From Welwitschia mirabilis (taxonomy: Eukaryota > Gnetophyta > Gnetopsida > Welwitschiales): a stretch of DNA of 64,000 bases. The position numbers were made by a program, and so were the translations under genes. Numbering within the stretch: the stretch's first letter is position 1; each line of letters opens with the position of its first letter. Below are positions 59,166 through 64,000 of the stretch, piece after piece. The stretch lies in contig JBOZIK010000001.1 in the NCBI GenBank assembly GCA_051453625.1, positions 164,818,970-164,882,969 of the forward strand, written 5' to 3'. Below the pieces are notes generated by a model that was not told where the DNA came from, ran no database searches, and saw nothing but the letters and a program-made list of their open reading frames with translations.

Positions 59166-60752
59166 TGTTAAATTATGTTTTATCAATTGATGTCAAAGTA
59201 ATGTTTTCTATGTAGTAAATTTTGTGTATCTTGTGCAAAAGATATTAATCACTTACAGGTGTAAAGATGAAATAAAAGACATTGATTTTTGAGTACTAAA
59301 AACCTGTCAAGTTCATTTACCTTCTTGAGAGATCAATTGGACTCTTAAGGGGCCAATCGCACCTAAAACAGATACTCAAAAAATGAATTGGATTCAGAGG
59401 GGTTGACTAGATTTCTAATGGAGTCGACTAGATCTATAACCTTAAGAGCCAATATCCATGAATCAAATGGCAAGGGGTCAACTGAAAATTTATGGGGACG
59501 ACCAGATTTGAGGACATGATAATAGTACCCCTGAACTGAATGATAATAAATCGACCGGATTTATGAACCAAGGAATAGTACTCTTGAATTGATTGTCAAG
59601 AAGTTAACTGGATCATTGAAGGGATTGACCAGACTTGAGCATTATGTAGCTAATACTCCTAAGCTTATTATTATGAAATCAACTAAACACCAGAAGGATT
59701 CAACTGAACCTGATGCTAAAAATTGGAAAGATATTTATCAAGATAAGAGGGTGACTGGATTTTATAGTGGTTGACTCGACTGGGGTTAACCAGAACCCCT
59801 ATGGGGTCGACTAGACATGAAGTCATAAGAAATTAGAGTGAATAAAATTTTCACTTAGGTGACTTGTGTTAAGTCATAGCACTAGATGGGGTTAACTAGA
59901 CTTTTGAAGGGTTGACCGGATGGAACGGAACTAAAATTTTCTATCCATTTTATATTTGTTATATATCTATTAGATAACCATTTTCTATCTATTTATATCC
60001 ATTACAAGCATATTTTCAAATGTAATAAACCCTAAAAGCCTTTCAATATAAATAGCTAAGAGATAGATGAGTAAAGAATCCTTTAAAATCTTTTTCAATC
60101 TTATTAATCTCTTGGATCTAAGGAACTACTACTAAAATCTTATGAAATTCACTGTTCAGACTTGAAATTTGTACTCTTGACCAAGGAAGATATATTATCT
60201 GTATTATATCTACATTCAAGGTTAGATCTAATGCTTTATATGTTGTACATCTATAGGAGAAGAGCTCTATCAAATCTATAATATCAAGAATAAGTAATAT
60301 CCATGCATTTTGGCATCATTGCATCACTATTCTACATTATGAAAGGGTAAGACTGAGCCTTGAAAACTCCATTTAAAGATTGAGACTAAGCCTAGAAAAT
60401 TCGATTAAAAAGTTGAGATTAAGCTTAGAAAAGTTCATTTATAAAGGTTATAAGGAAACCTGAATACCTGGTGGAGTAACAAAGATCTAGATCAAGCTTG
60501 GTAATAAGCTGATCGTCGAGAGTGAATTAGGGGGTTTCTTGAACCACTATAAATCCTACGTGCATTTATTTGATATTTTATGCTTTAAGTTAGTTTATTT
60601 ATTTACTTCTATTAGCTTTTCTTTTCATGCACATTTTAAATTAGTGAATTATTTTGTATAAGTTTTTGATATATCTTTGGTTCATTTTAGAATACTTTGT
60701 TTAAACTTTTAAAAACCTACTCAACCCTCATTTAGGGTTCTTAATTCTATGA
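59166..60752 (+). repeat. 3' LTR of element D
   Basis: Begins TGTTAAATTATG; 1587 bp, ending at TCTATGA where the 5' copy has TCTATCA. It contains GTCGAC-type motifs (59335-59830), the 33-bp array and a TATA-like AATATAAATAGC near 60046. It is clearly diverged from the 5' copy by eye, so the insertion is old. Confidence 0.88.
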
Positions 60753-63700
60753 AATAATACATCACATAACTTATATCAATAAAGTTATAAAAACCTATAT
60801 CAATACTTATGATAATAAACGTTTTACATACCACACATAGTATGATGTCTTATATCATAGTAACCTAAAATCAAAAGGCTAGTTCTCATTTCACAAGCTT
60901 TGAACATGCAAGTTCTAAACTATTATATTTCTAATAGATGTAGCCTTAATTTGCACTCTGTAGAGATATTTTCACACATCTTTCTATAACAATATTTTTG
61001 CATGACAATTGATTTTTTTAATTTTACTATTATTATTATATTAAAGGAAAATTAAAGAGTTGCAATCACATCATAATCTAGGCTTTGTTCCAGCTAATAA
61101 GAAGTCATCTCAAATAATTACAAATTAGCTACTTTTTATATATAGTACATGTCTTGACACTAAAGTAAATAATTTAAGAGATACACATGTGAACACATTT
61201 TTATTTTTTTGGATGCATTTGGTATTTGCTATAGAATGTTGTTCATTCATAGAATGGTTGGCATAAGAAAAATGAATTGTTTTAGTTTAATATGGTTAAT
61301 AAAAAGATATTAGTATAATCATTCAACCACTTAAATTTATTGAAAGCATGACATCATAAACATGAAACATCACTGTTATTGATTGTTATGACATATGAAC
61401 ATGTAAATATGTGTTGACATCAAGAAACCATGTTTTTACTCTTTGATGATCTACAAGACTTCTAAACTTAAAAGGATTAAAGGTAGTAAAGAATCTTTGG
61501 GTATTTATTAGAAAAAAAAAGGGATTAATCATAATGACCTCAATAATAACATTTATTAGGTCTTCAAGCATGCACCATGGCTTAATTATTGGAATGCACA
61601 TCTAAAGTTTTAATGTTATAAGCTTTAGTAAAAAGAAAATCATTAAGATGGTTAATTTGTAGATTCTAATTTGATGCTTATGTAAGTTACTTCACTTATT
61701 TTCTCATATAAGGAAAAATATGCTAATTTCATTTTACGATTTTCATAAAAGATGCTCCAAATTAGAGCTAGATCACACTCTAATGGAAGACACTCTAAAT
61801 AAGATTCTGACTGCACTTCATGGAAAAAAAAACCGATTCTGTAGTTTGAAAAACTATTTTTCTCTATTTATAAATCCATTTTTTTAACTAAAATCAGCCT
61901 ATGATTTTCCTCAAAGCCATGTTATAATCCAAAAAATAAGTAGTGTGGTTAAAGAAACCCATTTTCAACTTGTGATTTTATTGAAACAAGTGTTTTAATC
62001 TAGCTTTCAGATTTTAGCCAACAATTTCATAAAAATTGGTAGTGATTTGTGATGATCTGTAAAATGATCTAGAGAAATCCAACAATATAAAATCTCCTAA
62101 TTAAAAAAAATTCTTCACAATCCACTTCGATCTATCTAGCCATGCTTTGTAAAATAGATATCAATGATATGCACCACTCTCTTGCATCCTTCTCCTTTTC
62201 TTATACTGTTGTTGTGTGGAACTCAAATCTTTGATAATGGTTGTAGTAAGACAATATAGTTCAATTAGTATTTGATTATGGTTGCAATTTTTATAAAACA
62301 TATAATTATAAGAGAAGGAAAAAACCAAACTTAAAATACAATTGAAAGAAAGATGTGCCCTTTCAATATAGTGGATTTTCATCAAAATCGATCCTCCGTT
62401 TTTGTAAGATCAATTAGTAATTTGGCTTTGATAATGCCATTACTACTATGTCTTTTAAGAATCATAATGAGTGAAAACAATCAATCATAATGAGTGAAAA
62501 CAATCTTTCAGTCTAAAAAATTAATATTAAATCCACATTTTTATTTCTATTTATCCCATTTCACATAATTAAAAAAATAGGCTAAGAAGAAGGCTATATC
62601 AAGCATCATTTGTGATTAAAAAAATAGACACATAAAAATTAAAAGATAAATGACTTTAAGCCACTATTGTTTAAGAACCCTGAAAATAATAGGCTATGGA
62701 CTTTCCACAAGAAAACATTCATATAAATAGAATTTTTGTGAGCCAATAAAAAAAGCAGACTAATAGAATAATGAATAAGACATGGAAGTTCATTTAAAAA
62801 TAAAAAATAGATCTTTCAAAGAGGCATTCAAACTGCAATTTAGTCAAGAAGAATTAGTATAAGGATGGGAAATCAAAAGGATAAGAGTGATAGGATTTCT
62901 TGCTTAAAAGAATAAGTAAAGGTTGTTCATATTTTTCACCTCATGACTATTGATTCCAAGTCATAGAAATACTTTGGTTACCCTAGGTTTTAGGTTTCTA
63001 GTAAGGGTAGGGAAGACATGTCCACTTTGTTACATGCCCTGGAAACTAGTTGAAAAAGCAAATATTTACTCATATATTTTCTCTCTTATATTACCAATTA
63101 TTTTCAAGGAGGTATCAAGTAAATCTGGAAATCCTTCCTTCTATGAATTTAATTTCACTTCTTCTACAATGCAAAAAGTAAAATAAAAAAATAGAGACTT
63201 TCCTTCCTAATTAAAAAAAAGGGATTACTACTATAATTTCTATTTTTCTCTTAAATATTACCTTTATCTTGATGAAGTTGTTTCTATTTTTATATAATTA
63301 TATTCTTAAATAGCTATTTTCTATATACTTTATTATCTTAAGATATTTCAATTTTTCCTTCAAGATTTTTAGATATACTTTATTATGATTTGGTTTGCAT
63401 AATTTTCCTTTGAACAATATTAATCCCTATAATGTGAATTGATAATCTCATTCTTCATGTTATAATACTTATATTAATTTTTTTATCTAAAGATGAATTA
63501 CTATTGTTATGAATTTCATATGTCATCATTAACTTAAGGCATCAATGACCTTTTTATTATTTTTTTTATAGTACTTAATTTAAAGTAATAATTAGTTGGT
63601 AACTCAATTCATCTTTTTTAAAGAGAATTTATACTTCAGTGATTTGTTCAACTTTAAATTGCTTTTTACATAAATTGTACTTCCAAATCTTTAATGCCAC

Positions 63701-63912
63701 ATAAATGGTTGAATAAATTAGAATTTGTTTATAAAACTTATTAACCAATGATATTGATCATCATGATAAGTATAATAGTAATCATCTCTTATGTTTTAAC
63801 TTAATTGTTTATAATATATAATTATTTTATTTAACTAATAACATAACCTTGGCTCTAATGTTAAAATGTTTAACAACTTAATAATAAATATGCCCAATGA
63901 AATCACAACCTA
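60753..63912 (-). other. 5' internal part of chromovirus 2
   Basis: Mostly non-coding AT-rich sequence. Only the gag segment (next entry) was recognised. A 23-bp tandem pair (ATCATAATGAGTGAAAACAA) lies at 62461-62506. Confidence 0.5.
61386..61601 (-). pseudogene. Chromovirus 2 gag fragment
   Basis: A 71-codon minus ORF whose C-terminal half reads FFTTFNPFKFRSLVDHQRVK then TWFLDVNTYL, fitting the chromovirus gag start (family FxxLxPPxFxGxxDPxxAExWLxxIE), including the W. No other gag part was placed. Its orientation and position, downstream of the primer-binding site on the minus strand, agree with the element. Confidence 0.6.
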
Positions 63913-63925
63913 GGCTTTGATACCA
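63913..63925 (-). promoter_or_regulatory. Primer-binding site of chromovirus 2
   Basis: GGCTTTGATACCA matches 12 of 13 bases of GGCTCTGATACCA, the reverse complement of the initiator-tRNA-Met site, three bases left of the LTR edge. Confidence 0.88.
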
Positions 63926-63928
63926 ATA

Positions 63929-64000
63929 TGTAACTCTAACATTTTAATCAAAACTTAAAACTATTGAATTTATTAATGTGTAAAGATAAACCAAAAGATA
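63929..64000 (-). repeat. Chromovirus 2 LTR, 5' side, start only
   Basis: TGTAACTCTAAC and following bases align with 49533 onward. The rest is outside the window. Confidence 0.75.

Larger units (their letters stand above)
52795..60752 (+). mobile_element. Sirevirus-like Ty1/copia element D, pol-deleted
   Basis: LTRs at 52795-54915 (with gap) and 59166-60752 are flanked by AACAA (52790-52794) and AATAA (60753-60757), a target duplication differing by one C-to-T. Inside are a primer-binding site, gag with zinc knuckle, protease and the gag-pre-integrase start, then the third ORF. Integrase, RT and RNase H are absent. It is inserted in chromovirus 2. This is a non-autonomous deletion derivative of the family to which element A belongs. 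Confidence 0.88.
49533..64000 (-). mobile_element. Chromovirus 2 (Ty3/gypsy), 5' LTR beyond window, split by element D
   Basis: A 2.36-kb LTR (49533-51894) abuts a polypurine tract on its right. Decayed integrase (51950-52760) and gag (61386-61530), both minus strand, follow, then a primer-binding site at 63913-63925 and the start of the other LTR at 63929. The two LTR starts align (TGTAAGGTCC then AAAACTATTGARTTTA-like sequence in both). Element D interrupts it. No RT was found, so pol is deleted or lies in unrecognised sequence. Confidence 0.75.

Noticed and set aside
1-64000. CRISPR array, bacterial operon or integron
   Set aside because: No regular direct repeats with unique spacers and no bacterial-type genes; all domains are plant retroelement.

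Overview
This window looks like a block of old, heavily decayed retrotransposon DNA from a flowering-plant nuclear genome. The sequence is very AT-rich, no long intact reading frame survives, and almost every recognisable coding stretch belongs to plant LTR retrotransposons: Ty1/copia of the Sirevirus type, a short-LTR copia, Ty3/gypsy chromoviruses, and Athila/Tat-type gypsy. The species cannot be named from this sequence. The only host-gene-like pieces are a short PPR-repeat fragment (4092-4316, minus) and an unidentified multi-exon fragment (about 36536-38073, plus). I saw no tRNA, rRNA or CRISPR. Most in-frame stops are TAG or TAA where a glutamine codon would fit, and primer-binding sites differ from their canonical forms mainly by C-to-T or G-to-A changes, as expected from long decay of methylated cytosine.

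Layout: 1-4052 is the 3' end of a Sirevirus-like copia element (A): a duplicated RNase H piece around a gap, a third ORF after pol, and the 3' LTR. Then come the PPR fragment and a plus-strand gypsy remnant ending in an LTR (6988 to about 8485; family X). 8486-12493 is non-coding and full of local duplications. 12499-38676 is read as one minus-strand chromovirus (1), opened by two plus-strand copia insertions: B (19786-26191, exact 5-bp target duplication, internally deleted) and C (about 26340-36440, with gag, protease, integrase, RT, RNase H and a post-pol region). A SINE-like GC-rich insert (about 15124-15530) sits in the chromovirus reverse transcriptase region, and a decayed minisatellite lies at 17945-18960. 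38920 to about 45079 is a non-autonomous minus-strand family X element whose primer-binding site is of the Athila/Tat (tRNA-Asp) type. 45830-49250 is a decayed minus-strand Athila gag-pol. 49533 to beyond 64000 is a second minus-strand chromovirus (2) with a 2.36-kb LTR, split by Sirevirus-like element D (52795-60752), which has lost integrase, RT and RNase H but keeps gag, protease and the third ORF.

Nothing here is likely to make a working protein. The main interest is the nesting order, the shared design of the three Sirevirus-like elements (third ORF, doubled polypurine tract, arrays of degenerate GTCGAC motifs both in the LTRs and between pol and the third ORF), the exon-like gene fragment inside chromovirus 1, and assembly problems at the gaps. 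Boundaries rest on eye alignment of LTR ends, primer-binding sites and target duplications, so those given as approximate may be off by tens of bases.
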